Of a stretch of DNA of 64,000 bases, positions 17,241 to 26,038 are shown piece by piece (positions within the stretch are counted from its first letter, which is position 1; each line of letters starts with the position of its first letter). A program made the translations under genes and the position numbers. The DNA is from Candidatus Magnetobacterium casense (GTDB lineage Bacteria > Nitrospirota > Thermodesulfovibrionia > Thermodesulfovibrionales > Magnetobacteriaceae), in assembly GCF_000714715.1 (NCBI RefSeq), contig NZ_JMFO01000013.1, positions 1 through 64,000 on the forward strand, read 5' to 3'. The notes beneath the pieces were generated by a model that did no database searches, was not told where the DNA came from, and was given only the letters and a program-made list of their open reading frames with translations.

Positions 17241-19443
17241 ACATGACGCCATCTTCTATATTCTTGGCATATATTCTGCCACCTAAACTTTCCTCTATGA
17301 TTACTTTAGACATATAAAGACCTATTCCGGTACCTTTATCTTTTTTCGTTGTAAAATAAGGTTCAAAGATTCCATCAATTATTTCATCAGGAATTCCTCC
17401 TCCGTTGTCACTTATCTCTACCTTCAGTAAATTATTTTCTTTATAGCAGTCAACCGATATCATGCCACTTTTAAGCAATAAGCCTTTCTGCCTTCTCTCT
17501 ATGATAGCATCATTTGAATTACTTATTAAATTTAATATAACGTGGGCTAACTGATTCTTATATGTCGTAATTAATATGGCATTACATGACATTACCACGG
17601 AGTGGTCCCTGAATGCTTTGTTATGCGGATTACATGTTATCTTGTAAGATATTGCATTGTTTTTCAACTGCGGTGAAAGTAGTGAAAATATTTCTCCTAT
17701 AACACCCATTATGTTAAATGTTTCTTTTTCTTTTGATGGTTTAAAGAAATTTCTGAATTCATCTATCGTTTTTGCCATAAAAAGAACCTGGTCCATTGCG
17801 TCGTTTACAAAATTGTTAATATAGTTATCATCAATCTCTATATATTCGCGAGCATCTCTAAGGTTCTGGATAATGAGAGCAAGCCCATTTAATGGTTGCT
17901 TCCATTGGTGCGATATTACACCTATCATTTCACCCATAGCAGCCATCTTTGATTGTTGAATTAATAACTGTTCTTGCCTGCGAAGTCTCTCTTGTGACAG
18001 CTTACGCTCTGTGATGTTACGGAATATGCCTTGCACAAGTTTTTTACCATTAATCTTTATGAGGCTGGCAGAGATTTCAACAAAAGTATTACTGCCGTTT
18101 TTGCTTAATACCTGTGTTTCTATGTAATCGCGGAGGTCTTTTTCAACAGTGCCTTGAAAATGATCAATAACCCTCATAAGTTCATTCTGTGGATGAATGT
18201 CTGTGTATTTCATATGAAGGAGTTCCGCTTTATCATATCCTAGTAATTTAACAGCTTTTTTGTTGGCATCGATTAGATTTCCCTCTATGTCGGCTATCAA
18301 GATGGCATCACATGCGTTTTCCATCAATGCTTGTGCCATCTTTTCCGACTCAACAAGCGCCTTCTCTGTGCGTCTTTTCTCGGTAATATCTTTAATAATA
18401 CCACCGGAACCCAAGAAATCTTCTTGCTTGCATTTTATGACACCCAACGTACCCTCAAGGTCGGAGACGTGTTTGTGGGTGTTGAACTTATATATGCCAT
18501 AGCTGGATACCTCGGCAATTATTGATTTGCCTGACAACTCAGAGTCCTTTGTTTTCAGATGAACCTCAAGACCGAAAGTTTTTCTGTCAACGGTTCTTCT
18601 TTCATCAAAGAGCTTAGGTGCTTCTAAAGTGCCCGTGCTTTTTCCGATGAAATGCGGGAGAACCTCGGCTCTGCTTATTTTTTTTACGTCTTCCGTGTTA
18701 AATATTTTGCTAAAGTGCTCACCTATCAGATCCTCAGGTTCATATCCATAGTTACGTATGCTGTTATTTATAAAGGTAAATCTACCGTCGATATCGATCT
18801 TGTATATTACATCGGGTATGGTTTGAACAAAAAACTTAAACATCTCCTCGGATTGTTTAATTATGTGTGTTTGCTCAACAAGTTCGTCGTTAAGTCTTTT
18901 AAGGGTCTCTCTGGAGTCCAAAATCTCCTGATATTGATGAATGGCGTTTTCATAAGTGGAAATAAGGAGATTGAATATTTTCTTGTAATTCGTGTAAAGC
19001 ATATGAGTTGCCCCTTTGTAGATTACCTCAAAACCCTTCTCCACGTCTGTTGTATTATCGATTGCAATAGTGGGATAAATGTGTGATTCAATTTTAGAAA
19101 TAAGATAATCCTCACTATACGGTTTTGTTATATAGTCATCGGAGAGAGACTCAAGTCCTTCCAGAATATCTGTGACGGATTTTAACTCGGTCAGCAATAT
19201 TACCGGTATTCGCTTGATATTCTCATTATTTTTAATCTCTCTGCAAAGCTCATAGCCATTCATCACAGGCATAATAATATCGCTTATTACAAGGTCGGGC
19301 ATATTATTTAAAGCAAGCTCCAGCCCAAGTTTGCCATTTGATGCGGTAATCACGCCGTAGCCGTGCCTTTGGAGAATGCGTTTTAGCATTTCTGCCTGTA
19401 TCATTGAATCTTCAACAACTAAGATCGTCCCTTTGTTTGCCAC
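17194..19443 (-). CDS. Response regulator-PAS-PAS hybrid histidine kinase
   Basis: 749 residues from GTG 19443, with GGAGG about ten bases upstream. Residues 1-125 are a receiver with Asp55 in SDIIMPVMNGYE as phosphoacceptor. A coiled region leads to a first PAS (FVQTIPDVIYKIDIDGRFTF), then a PAS-like segment, then a second PAS (ALMENACDAILIADIEGNLI). The dimerisation domain has His512 in ISHQWKQPLNGLA, the form typical of HPK4-type kinases. The ATPase part has LNLISNSNDAI, ISDNGGGIP and GTGIGLYMSK. There is no membrane segment or DNA-binding domain, so it is a cytoplasmic kinase whose own receiver probably controls its output or is fed by another kinase. Partner unknown. Confidence 0.9.
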   Translation of the reverse strand: MANKGTILVVEDSMIQAEMLKRILQRHGYGVITASNGKLGLELALNNMPDLVISDIIMPVMNGYELCREIKNNENIKRIPVILLTELKSVTDILEGLESLSDDYITKPYSEDYLISKIESHIYPTIAIDNTTDVEKGFEVIYKGATHMLYTNYKKIFNLLISTYENAIHQYQEILDSRETLKRLNDELVEQTHIIKQSEEMFKFFVQTIPDVIYKIDIDGRFTFINNSIRNYGYEPEDLIGEHFSKIFNTEDVKKISRAEVLPHFIGKSTGTLEAPKLFDERRTVDRKTFGLEVHLKTKDSELSGKSIIAEVSSYGIYKFNTHKHVSDLEGTLGVIKCKQEDFLGSGGIIKDITEKRRTEKALVESEKMAQALMENACDAILIADIEGNLIDANKKAVKLLGYDKAELLHMKYTDIHPQNELMRVIDHFQGTVEKDLRDYIETQVLSKNGSNTFVEISASLIKINGKKLVQGIFRNITERKLSQERLRRQEQLLIQQSKMAAMGEMIGVISHQWKQPLNGLALIIQNLRDAREYIEIDDNYINNFVNDAMDQVLFMAKTIDEFRNFFKPSKEKETFNIMGVIGEIFSLLSPQLKNNAISYKITCNPHNKAFRDHSVVMSCNAILITTYKNQLAHVILNLISNSNDAIIERRQKGLLLKSGMISVDCYKENNLLKVEISDNGGGIPDEIIDGIFEPYFTTKKDKGTGIGLYMSKVIIEESLGGRIYAKNIEDGVMFILEFDVSAQLPHLR

Positions 19444-19484
19444 TTAGAAAGACCTCCGATATAACCTATATTTTTCGCAAAATA

Positions 19485-19645
19485 CGTTTATACTGATCGA
19501 ATTCGAGTTTTTTAGGGTACCAAAATTGCTTGCATACAAGAAATAAAGGGGCGGCTCCGCCCCCCTTTAGAACCCCCCGCAAGGGGACCAGTCCCCTTGA
19601 CCCCATTATTTCACACTCAATTATCATGCCTGAAAAAACTGTGTC
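19485..19645 (-). repeat. Dispersed modular repeat, copy C (double hairpin)
   Basis: Read on minus: AATGACACAGTTTTTTCAGG, a GCATGATAATTGAGTGTGAA module, the core ATGGGGTCAAGGGGAC, a GGGGACTGGTCCCC hairpin, then a GGGGCGGAGCCGCCCC hairpin and a tail ending TCGATCAGTATA. About 115 bp is nearly identical to the copy near 54.7 kb, and the first module matches those at 33.4 and 53.4 kb. It begins directly after the stop of the gene at 19647. Confidence 0.85.
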
Positions 19646-19646
19646 A

Positions 19647-20297
19647 TTATTGTCCTTCTTTGACGTTGAACCTGTGACGCTTGATGAGATTGTAGCCGCC
19701 TCTTGGCCAATCATAGTACAACCGTACCTCGTAATCTCCCGTTGGCAGACCATTGAACTGGTAACTCCCCTCGGTCTGACCATTGGTATAAAACCATTGC
19801 TTGTATGAATTAGTTGGTGCGCTGCTCTGCACTATGGTCAACCAGTCCTGGGCGTTGCCAGGCAGGGCAGAATACTGTACGACGATAGGCTCATATGGTT
19901 GATAGGTTTGTTTTTGGGTCGTTATGACAGCCTTTGAGTCGGTTGTCTTGGCAGGCGGGATGTAAGGGGATGCCGTAACAGGCGATGCTGCTGATTTATG
20001 GTCGCGTGAGTAAACCTTAGCCGGTCTGAGCTTATCTTCGATTGCCTTGTCTAAATCGGAAAATAGCGGCTTTATCAGGATCATTGCGGCAATCACTATC
20101 AATGCCGCAATTGCCAGCACAAGGGCGGTTTGCCTCTTGTGTGAACCACCTGTGGGTGTTTTTGACGAGGCGATAGGTTCCATGTCCCTAATGGCGCTGC
20201 CCTCTTTCCTGCTCAACTCTCGCTCTATACGGGAGCGCTGTTTTGGGGTTTGTTTTTGCAAAGGAGAGCCTTGCCCCTGTGTCCGTCCATTAACCAA
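19647..20297 (-). CDS. Single-pass membrane protein with Ig-like periplasmic domain, unknown function
   Basis: Up to 216 residues from TTG 20297; ATG at 20183 (MEPIASS) is an alternative start. A basic cytoplasmic N-terminus is followed by one membrane segment (ALVLAIAALIVIAAMILI, about residues 58-75). The outer part begins with a proline-rich linker and ends in a beta-rich domain: TYQPYEPIVVQYSALPGNAQ, DWLTIVQ..., GSYQFNGLPTGDYEVRLYYD. This resembles Ig-like 'Y...E.I.V.Y...P......W' domains found in bacterial surface and calcium-binding proteins. Its partner is unknown. A dispersed repeat abuts its stop codon. Confidence 0.65.
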   Translation of the reverse strand: MVNGRTQGQGSPLQKQTPKQRSRIERELSRKEGSAIRDMEPIASSKTPTGGSHKRQTALVLAIAALIVIAAMILIKPLFSDLDKAIEDKLRPAKVYSRDHKSAASPVTASPYIPPAKTTDSKAVITTQKQTYQPYEPIVVQYSALPGNAQDWLTIVQSSAPTNSYKQWFYTNGQTEGSYQFNGLPTGDYEVRLYYDWPRGGYNLIKRHRFNVKEGQ

Positions 20298-20329
20298 ATT
20301 ATAGGCATAGCAGACAGGGGCATGATTTG

Positions 20330-21505
20330 CTAGCTACATTTCTCTACGGTCTTATCCTGGGATTCCCACCCTGGACACGGTTTGCCATCACCGAGCAGAC
20401 AGAACTTATCAATGGGCTTGATGTCATCCGTCAGTGAGCTGAACCCGTAGGTAACGCCTGTTATCTTGTCCGGTTCGACATCCATAACGGTGAAACTATA
20501 CTTGACGGCGCAGGCAGATAGTCCGTACGCAGGGTCTGCCCTATGCAAAGTGGCTCCACCACCGCCATCAACTATGTGGGTAACACCGTTGGGCCACGTA
20601 TGGCCATGGGCCTTTTCGATCTTCCTCCTGACGTAGTAGTGCTCGTGTCCTGCAAAATATATGTCAACGTGGTTACCGTTTAACACATACATCAGTTCAC
20701 GCATGGACTTCGTAGGGAGTTCATTGTGAGAACCGGAAGAGTAAATGGGCTTGTGTCCAAAGACAAACTTGTGCTTTTTCGTAGTGCCTGATACCTTGTC
20801 CTTAAACCACTGCAACTGTTCCGGTGAAATGTCATCAACGTACCTGGCACCCTCCGTCACATAATAGTTGTCAAGTATTGCAAAGAAGGAATTGCCAAAC
20901 TCAAAGGCAAAGGCAAGGTTTTCGTACCCAGGTAGCTTTGGGTCCTCCGGAAAACATATTGGTCCAACCGTCTTTGATGCACAAAAGCTCCTCTGATATT
21001 CTTTCTGCATCTCTAAAGTTACGGTGTTTTTAATACCCGGCGTGTACGAACTATATAGTTCATGATTTCCCAGAACCACTGCATAAGGTATATGGGCATC
21101 GTTAAACTGCTTCATGGCGCTTTTACCTAAGTCATACATCTCAGTGCCACCTTTCAGTACCAGGTCTCCGACATGGATCAAAAAAAGAGGGCTGGGATTA
21201 AGAGAAACGATATACTCGTTTATTTTCGTCATCACAGGGAAATTGACCTTAGAGTCTCTGTCGTCGCCCTTACCGTTGCCCCTGCTGTCGCCATATACGA
21301 CAAATCTAAACTTGTCCGTCGTCTTGGCCTTGGAGGCAAGATATGCCTCAAAACCAGGCTCATCTGCATTGACCCTATTTGCGCCTCCCGCTGTCTCCTT
21401 CGTGGAGGCCATAGAACACCCCACAAACAAAAACAACGCTAACATCATCAGCCACTTCTTCCATGATTCTCTTAACACACTGCTTTGCACCATAGGTACA
21501 TACAC
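20330..21505 (-). CDS. Lipoprotein metallophosphoesterase (calcineurin-like)
   Basis: 391 residues. The N-terminal hydrophobic stretch ends in the lipobox LFVGC (Cys30), so the protein is probably lipid-anchored. The dinuclear-metal phosphoesterase motifs are in order: GDSRG (~residue 73), HVGDLV, VVLGNHELY, VFGHKPIYS and FAGHEHYY. This set is typical of purple-acid-phosphatase-like and PhoD-like calcineurin-fold enzymes; the substrate is not readable. The AAGGAG site is only three bases from ATG 21505 and eleven from an in-frame ATG at 21493, so the shorter start may be used. Lies between two other envelope genes on the same strand. Confidence 0.87.
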   Translation of the reverse strand: MYVPMVQSSVLRESWKKWLMMLALFLFVGCSMASTKETAGGANRVNADEPGFEAYLASKAKTTDKFRFVVYGDSRGNGKGDDRDSKVNFPVMTKINEYIVSLNPSPLFLIHVGDLVLKGGTEMYDLGKSAMKQFNDAHIPYAVVLGNHELYSSYTPGIKNTVTLEMQKEYQRSFCASKTVGPICFPEDPKLPGYENLAFAFEFGNSFFAILDNYYVTEGARYVDDISPEQLQWFKDKVSGTTKKHKFVFGHKPIYSSGSHNELPTKSMRELMYVLNGNHVDIYFAGHEHYYVRRKIEKAHGHTWPNGVTHIVDGGGGATLHRADPAYGLSACAVKYSFTVMDVEPDKITGVTYGFSSLTDDIKPIDKFCLLGDGKPCPGWESQDKTVEKCS

Positions 21506-21519
21506 TCCTTATTTTTCGT

Positions 21520-22821
21520 TTATTTGATGTTTGCGGCCAACATCGATTTATCCAGGTTCGATCTCATTTGCGCTACGTAAGTGGCAAAGGCCTTTTTGTG
21601 GTTTGCGGGTATTGGTCTGGTTGGCAGTTTCATAACAAGCGGATTTATGGCCTTGCCTTGAAGATTGACCCTGTAATCGAGATGAGAGCCGGTTGCCAGG
21701 CCAGTGGCTCCGACGTAACCGATGATCTGCCCCATTTGCACATTGGAGCCTACCTTGAGGTTTTTTGGGTATCGCAACAGATGCCCATAGCAGGTCACAT
21801 AGCCGTTGTGGTGGTCAATCCAGACGTTGTTGCCATATTGGCCGTTGTACCTGGCCTTGATGACGGTGCCATCACCGGCTGCCGATACGGGGGTCCCTGA
21901 TGGGGCCACGTAGTCAACACCGAGGTGCGGTCTGGCGATTTTCAGTATCGGGTGCATCCGGTTGTAGGAAAAGAAGGAGCTAATGTAACGATAGTTCAGG
22001 GGTGCTCGCATCAGGGCTTTTTTGACCGAATTGCCGTTGGCCCTAAAGTACTCCGTAGTATCCCCGTAGGTATATCTGAATGCCTCATATTTTTCGCCGT
22101 CGTTTACGAAGGAGGCGTAGAGGATATTGCCATATCCTATGAATATATTGTCTCTGAATCGCTCCTCTATGATGATTTGATATTTGTCGGACTTTCTGAG
22201 GTCGGTGGTGAAGTCTATATCGTAGGCAAAGACGTCTGCCAGCTCATATGCCACGTTGACGTGTTCCTTGTCAGTGCCGATTGACTCTATGAGGTTTGAC
22301 TTGATTTCACCCGATATCATACCCACACGTGTTTCATACGTCAGGGAGGTCATCTGGGCCTGAAAGTCCTCTCGGTTGAGTTTCTTGGAGACCGTCAGGT
22401 AGGACGTGTCATCTATGGCGTACTTGAGTTCGAGTATATCGTTGCTTTTTCTGTCAACGACTATGCGATATGACATCGTTGGCCTTAGATCACGCAGATC
22501 GTGAAAGTCCTTTGCCGCCCTGGTGATATTGAGCAGGTCACCCGTCTTCAGGCCATACTTTTTGGTGATATCGTACAGGGTTTCGCCTTTTTTTATAAAC
22601 CCTCTGATCTTTTCTATTTGAGGGGTTTTACTCTGCACAGTATTTGAAGGAGACACCTTCTTGGAACTCACAACGACTACGGGCCTTGAGAGGTCTAACG
22701 TGAAGTGTGTCATTGAGAGAAATGCCACAAACACCATACTAAAAAATAGCATCGGTCTATTGCGATCTTTATGTGGTTGGAAACGATTTAATCTCCTTAT
22801 AAGTTCTTTTATTCTACCCAT
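21520..22821 (-). CDS. LysM/M23 peptidoglycan metalloendopeptidase
   Basis: 433 residues. There is one N-terminal membrane anchor (PMLFFSMVFVAFLSMTHFTL). A LysM-type or OapA-like segment follows (FIKKGETLYDITKKYGLKTG), then a long middle domain. The C-terminal lysostaphin-fold domain has HLGVDYVAPSGTPVSAAGDG, a YGNNVWIDHHNGYVTCYGHL segment and the closing HLDYRV, giving the His/Asp/His zinc set of active M23 enzymes. It resembles MepM/YebA and should cut peptidoglycan cross-links in the periplasm. AAGGAG lies ten bases before ATG. A structured leader precedes it. Confidence 0.88.
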   Translation of the reverse strand: MGRIKELIRRLNRFQPHKDRNRPMLFFSMVFVAFLSMTHFTLDLSRPVVVVSSKKVSPSNTVQSKTPQIEKIRGFIKKGETLYDITKKYGLKTGDLLNITRAAKDFHDLRDLRPTMSYRIVVDRKSNDILELKYAIDDTSYLTVSKKLNREDFQAQMTSLTYETRVGMISGEIKSNLIESIGTDKEHVNVAYELADVFAYDIDFTTDLRKSDKYQIIIEERFRDNIFIGYGNILYASFVNDGEKYEAFRYTYGDTTEYFRANGNSVKKALMRAPLNYRYISSFFSYNRMHPILKIARPHLGVDYVAPSGTPVSAAGDGTVIKARYNGQYGNNVWIDHHNGYVTCYGHLLRYPKNLKVGSNVQMGQIIGYVGATGLATGSHLDYRVNLQGKAINPLVMKLPTRPIPANHKKAFATYVAQMRSNLDKSMLAANIK

Positions 22822-22839
22822 ACAAATATTTCTCCTTAT

Positions 22840-22975
22840 ATCAATATAAGCTGCTTCAGCCTCTTAAGGCAGGTTACCGATTCACCTCAAGGACCTGCAT
22901 AAGCAGCTAAATCTTGCTTACAGGCAAGCTTCTTTAATGGGTACTACGTTTAAAGTCCCAACACCTGGACTAACC
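22840..22975 (-). ncRNA. Structured 5' leader of the M23 peptidase gene (candidate cis-regulatory RNA)
   Basis: On the minus strand the leader can fold into successive hairpins: CTTTAA/TTAAAG, CTTGC/GCAAG (22913-22917 with 22924-22928), and a long one closed by AGCTGCTT/AAGCAGCT (22849-22856 with 22901-22908) that encloses GCAGGT/ACCTGC. The loop region reads UUGAGGUGAAUCGGUAACC. UUGGGGUGAAUC is a conserved element of c-di-AMP (ydaO) riboswitches, which often control cell-wall hydrolases, but the other conserved elements of that class are not evident. The ribosome site follows the hairpin directly. Class unresolved. Confidence 0.4.
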
Positions 22976-22980
22976 TAAAA

Positions 22981-23176
22981 AGGTATCCTCTTTAAAAAGC
23001 ATAGTAAAATTAACTTTATGGCTTAAAGACATGGATTCCTGCTCCCTGTTCAAGCCAGGGACATGTTTCGCAGGAATGACAGTTACAGGCATTTTCCAAT
23101 TGTGTCATTCCTGGCTTGACCAGGAATCCAGGATGCGTAACAGCATAGTTACCGTCAAATTATAAAGAGGATACCT
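22981..23176. mobile_element. MITE copy 1, 14-bp perfect terminal inverted repeats
   Basis: Left end AGGTATCCTCTTTA, right end TAAAGAGGATACCT, 196 bp, flanked by AAAA on both sides (possible target duplication). Inside are inverted GGATTCCTG.../CAGGAATCC blocks that could form a long hairpin. No coding capacity. A second copy in opposite orientation is at 56764-56931. Compared with it, this copy has about 25 extra bases in the first hairpin arm. The rest of the gap up to 23364 holds nothing else I can identify. Confidence 0.85.
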
Positions 23177-23364
23177 AAAAAGTATACTCTAAGCGTATCT
23201 CTGTATAAAACAGTAAAAAGCCAAAAAATAATAATTACTGCCTGGCAGAGGGTAGATTCAAAGGCAGTTACGAGGCGGCCTTGTACTTTGCGTAGAGGCC
23301 TTGTACCTTTGACTGGCAACCCTTTGACTGGCAACCCTCTGCCTGTCAGAATAAAAATGCCGGA

Positions 23365-23847
23365 CTATACGAATAAACTGATATCTGCATCGAGTGCAAA
23401 GTTCAAAAACTCTGCAGCGCCGGCTACGACAACACCATCAACGAGGTCTTCTTTCTTTACCCCTGTCATCTCAAGCGTAGGCGTACATGCAATCATCTTT
23501 ACGTCTATTTCGCGGCAGGCATCGACGAGTTCAGGGATACTGGGCCAGTTGATCTTTTTGATCATCCCTTTCATCATCATGGTAGCCATAGACGTCATTC
23601 CAGGCAAGACTCCCAGTATGCTCGGAAACGGCACCGGTGAGGGCATTGCCGGATTGGCAAGGGGAGATACCTGCAGATCACGGTACTTCTTCTTGTTTAC
23701 GATGTCTACTCCGTACAATGTAAAGAATACCTGTACCTCTACGTCCATTGCGGCTGCGGTAGACGCCAGAATCAACGGCGGATACGCCATGTCCAACGTC
23801 CCCTTGCTTGCAATTATCGCCATCCTCTTTTTCTTTGTCGCTGTCAC
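23365..23847 (-). CDS. DsrE/DsrF-like (DsrE2-type) sulfur relay protein
   Basis: 160 residues from GTG 23847; GGAGG is seven bases upstream. MAIIASKGTLDMAYPPLILA and ASTAAAMDVEVQVFFTLYGV are the family's opening strand-helix units, followed by a Met-rich loop (MTSMATMMMKGMIKK) seen in membrane-associated DsrE2 proteins. Cys is kept in REIDVKMIACTPTLEMTGV, the place of the active cysteine in DsrE-type proteins. These proteins pass sulfane sulfur in dissimilatory sulfur metabolism or act with TusA/rhodanese. No other sulfur gene is in the window. Confidence 0.82.
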   Translation of the reverse strand: MTATKKKRMAIIASKGTLDMAYPPLILASTAAAMDVEVQVFFTLYGVDIVNKKKYRDLQVSPLANPAMPSPVPFPSILGVLPGMTSMATMMMKGMIKKINWPSIPELVDACREIDVKMIACTPTLEMTGVKKEDLVDGVVVAGAAEFLNFALDADISLFV

Positions 23848-23959
23848 TGTATTACCTCCTTAATGTTTGAATCTGTTTTCCAAGATAGCAGTTATTTGTA
23901 ACATCTTTGAGACAGCTTTGTCAACACAAAAAACTATCCAAAAAAAAATTGCCGTATCC

Positions 23960-24565
23960 TCAGCAAAAAATATTTATGGCCTCCTCTACTCTTGTGGTAT
24001 CCACGGTGGTGTTAAAGCAGGGACCAAAGGGGCGCTCGTTCTGGATACCGAGGACGGGCAGCGGGTAGGAATCCACTATACCGCTGCTGAGGTCTCGCTC
24101 GCAGGCCACGGCAATCACCGCCTTGGGGCGACACTCGTAGACTATCTTGCGGGCCATGCTCCCCCCGGTGGCAACGTAGAGGTTGAGTTGCTTGCCCTCG
24201 GCTATGGCGATGAGGTCCTTCATTTTGCACCGGCCACAGCGTTTGCAGTTGTATATGTTGTGGGTGATCCGTATGTCACACTTGTCGATCTGCAGGCAGT
24301 GTGGCAGGATCAACAGTATCCTGTTTGTTTTGATGCCTTCTTTTATTACGAGCTTATTGTTGAGCCTTATGACAAACAACTGAAAGGCTTCTTTTTTGCT
24401 CTTAATAAACGCCCCCAAGAGCATGAGCATCGGATAAAGGACTTTCAGGACTATCCCCCGTGTCAGCCGCAACAGGAACCTTATCGACGCCTTAAACCAC
24501 CTAGCCCACACGGACAATCCCCCCACGCCCCCTGCCTCGCATATAGGCCCCGGCAGACATGGCAT
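23960..24565 (-). CDS. DUF116 protein
   Basis: Up to 201 residues. The family signature is the cysteine cluster CKRCGRCKMKDLIAIAE followed by VATGGSMARKIVYECRPKAVIAVACERDLSSGI and NERPFGPC. The cysteines could bind an iron-sulfur cluster. The function of DUF116 is not known. It is third in an operon with def and fmt, a common arrangement, which ties it loosely to formyl-methionine metabolism or translation start. It overlaps fmt: ATG 24565 gives a 65-base overlap, while GTG 24511, seven bases after a GGGGGG stretch, gives a short one and may be the true start. Confidence 0.8.
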   Translation of the reverse strand: MPCLPGPICEAGGVGGLSVWARWFKASIRFLLRLTRGIVLKVLYPMLMLLGAFIKSKKEAFQLFVIRLNNKLVIKEGIKTNRILLILPHCLQIDKCDIRITHNIYNCKRCGRCKMKDLIAIAEGKQLNLYVATGGSMARKIVYECRPKAVIAVACERDLSSGIVDSYPLPVLGIQNERPFGPCFNTTVDTTRVEEAINIFC

Positions 24566-25445
24566 TCTTACCCTCGGGCTGGACGATCTCTATCGACAAC
24601 AGACCACTCCCCGTGGCCACAACAAGGCTATCGGCCTCCTGTCTGACCACTGTGGATGCCTCTATGCCGCCGGAGGTTTCCTCTGCCACGGTGGCCTTGA
24701 GCACCTTGAGGCGTTGACCGTTGACGTAGGTGTAGCAGCCTGGCCAGGGGTGTAGTCCCCTGATACGGTTTACGATGTCCCTTGCCGACAGGTTCCAGTT
24801 GATGATGGCGTCTTCTTTTTTCAGTGCCCTGGCGATGCCGGCAACGCCTTTCTGTGGCCGCGAGGTCAGGCCGTAGTAATCGATGGCATACAGGGTGCTC
24901 AGGAGCAGCCCTGCCCCTATATGTGACAGTCGTCGGCTGAGGGTTTCTGCCGTGTCGTCTTCTTCGATAGGTTGCTCGATACACAGGAAGACCGGGCCGG
25001 TGTCCATTCCTTCGTCCAGGAGCATGGAGCAGACGCCCGTGGTGGTGTCACCGTTAATGATTGCCCACTGGATGGGGGCAGCACCCCGGTAGCGGGGCAG
25101 GAGTGAGGGGTGGATGTTTATACATCCCCGCGGCGGAATGGCCAATATCTCTGCGGGCAGTATCTCACCGTAGGCCACGACCACGGCAACATCGGGCTTC
25201 AGCGCACTGAGGGTTTCGATAACATCCGGGTGGCGGACGCTCTCCGGTTCGATGACCATGACGCCGGCTTTTTGTGCAACCAGCTTGATGGGTGAGGATT
25301 CGGTTTTTCCGTGTCGTGTTCGTCTGCGTGGGGGTTGGGTCACCACAGCCAGGACCTCGTGCCTCCTCTCTGCCGGCGTTCCACGTGTGAGGGCCTCAAG
25401 CGTGGGGACGCCAAACTCCGGTGTGCCAAAAAACACTAACTTCAT
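24501..25445 (-). CDS. fmt: Methionyl-tRNA formyltransferase
   Basis: 314 residues, full length. MKLVFFGTPEFGVPTLEAL is the typical start; INIHPSLLPRYRGAAPIQWA holds the catalytic Asn-His pair and the SLLP signature; a conserved Asp follows in LDEGMDTGPV. The C-terminal beta-barrel (IRGLHPWPGCYTYVNGQRLK) binds tRNA. The enzyme moves a formyl group from 10-formyl-tetrahydrofolate to Met-tRNAfMet. Its ATG overlaps the def stop codon (ATGA), so def-fmt-DUF116 form one operon. Confidence 0.95.
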   Translation of the reverse strand: MKLVFFGTPEFGVPTLEALTRGTPAERRHEVLAVVTQPPRRRTRHGKTESSPIKLVAQKAGVMVIEPESVRHPDVIETLSALKPDVAVVVAYGEILPAEILAIPPRGCINIHPSLLPRYRGAAPIQWAIINGDTTTGVCSMLLDEGMDTGPVFLCIEQPIEEDDTAETLSRRLSHIGAGLLLSTLYAIDYYGLTSRPQKGVAGIARALKKEDAIINWNLSARDIVNRIRGLHPWPGCYTYVNGQRLKVLKATVAEETSGGIEASTVVRQEADSLVVATGSGLLSIEIVQPEGKNAMSAGAYMRGRGRGGIVRVG

Positions 25446-25945
25446 TGGTTGAACTTCAGGAAGCTGCCACCGAGGTTCTGTTTCTGAAGCGGTGTCAGTC
25501 TGTCTATCAGCAGCACGCCGTTGAGGTGGTCTATTTCGTGCTGCAGTGCCCTGCTGAAGAGCCCTGTTGATTCAATTTCGATGGGGTTGCCGTTGGGGTC
25601 AACGCCCCTGACGTAGACCCTGACAGAGCGTTCCATGGCCACTGTAAATCGTGGCAGGCTGAGGCAGCCTTCGATGGCGTTTTCCTGCCCCTCCTGGTAA
25701 ACGATTTCAGGGTTGATGATGACCACGAGTCCGTTGGTGCCCTGTTCCCTGTAGGCGGTGTCAACCACGATCAGGCGCTTGGAGACGCCCACCTGCGGGG
25801 CGGCCAGGCCCACACCGGAGGAGTCGTACATCGTCTCGACCATGTTTGCGATGAGTTGTCGCAGTCGCCCGTCAATGGACTTCACAGGTTCTGCTTTTTC
25901 TTTCAGCACCCGTGCCGGATAGGTCTTTATGCTAAGTATCGACAT
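25442..25945 (-). CDS. def: Peptide deformylase
   Basis: 167 residues from ATG 25945 (MSILSIKTYPARVLKE). The frame is open for 43 more codons upstream, but that part is hydrophobic and unlike the family. All three motifs are present: GVGLAAPQVG (45-54), EGCLSLP with Cys94, and QHEIDHLNG with His136, Glu137 and His140, which bind the metal. It removes the formyl group from new proteins. It is first in the def-fmt-DUF116 operon. No strong ribosome site is visible. Confidence 0.95.
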   Translation of the reverse strand: MSILSIKTYPARVLKEKAEPVKSIDGRLRQLIANMVETMYDSSGVGLAAPQVGVSKRLIVVDTAYREQGTNGLVVIINPEIVYQEGQENAIEGCLSLPRFTVAMERSVRVYVRGVDPNGNPIEIESTGLFSRALQHEIDHLNGVLLIDRLTPLQKQNLGGSFLKFNQ

Positions 25946-26038
25946 TATTAATTCTAACAAATCTACAATCAAAAAGAAAAGAAAGAATGTGTTTGTTGAG
26001 AACTTGACAATGCCGGTATTTATGTGATAGCTTTCATT

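Noticed and set aside
22840..22975. Firm call of a c-di-AMP (ydaO) riboswitch
   Set aside because: Only one short conserved element is seen; the paired elements that define the class are missing or unrecognised, so it is listed only as a candidate structured leader.
26024..26038. Upstream ATG for the DUF486 gene
   Set aside because: The extra residues are unlike the family and no ribosome site precedes it.
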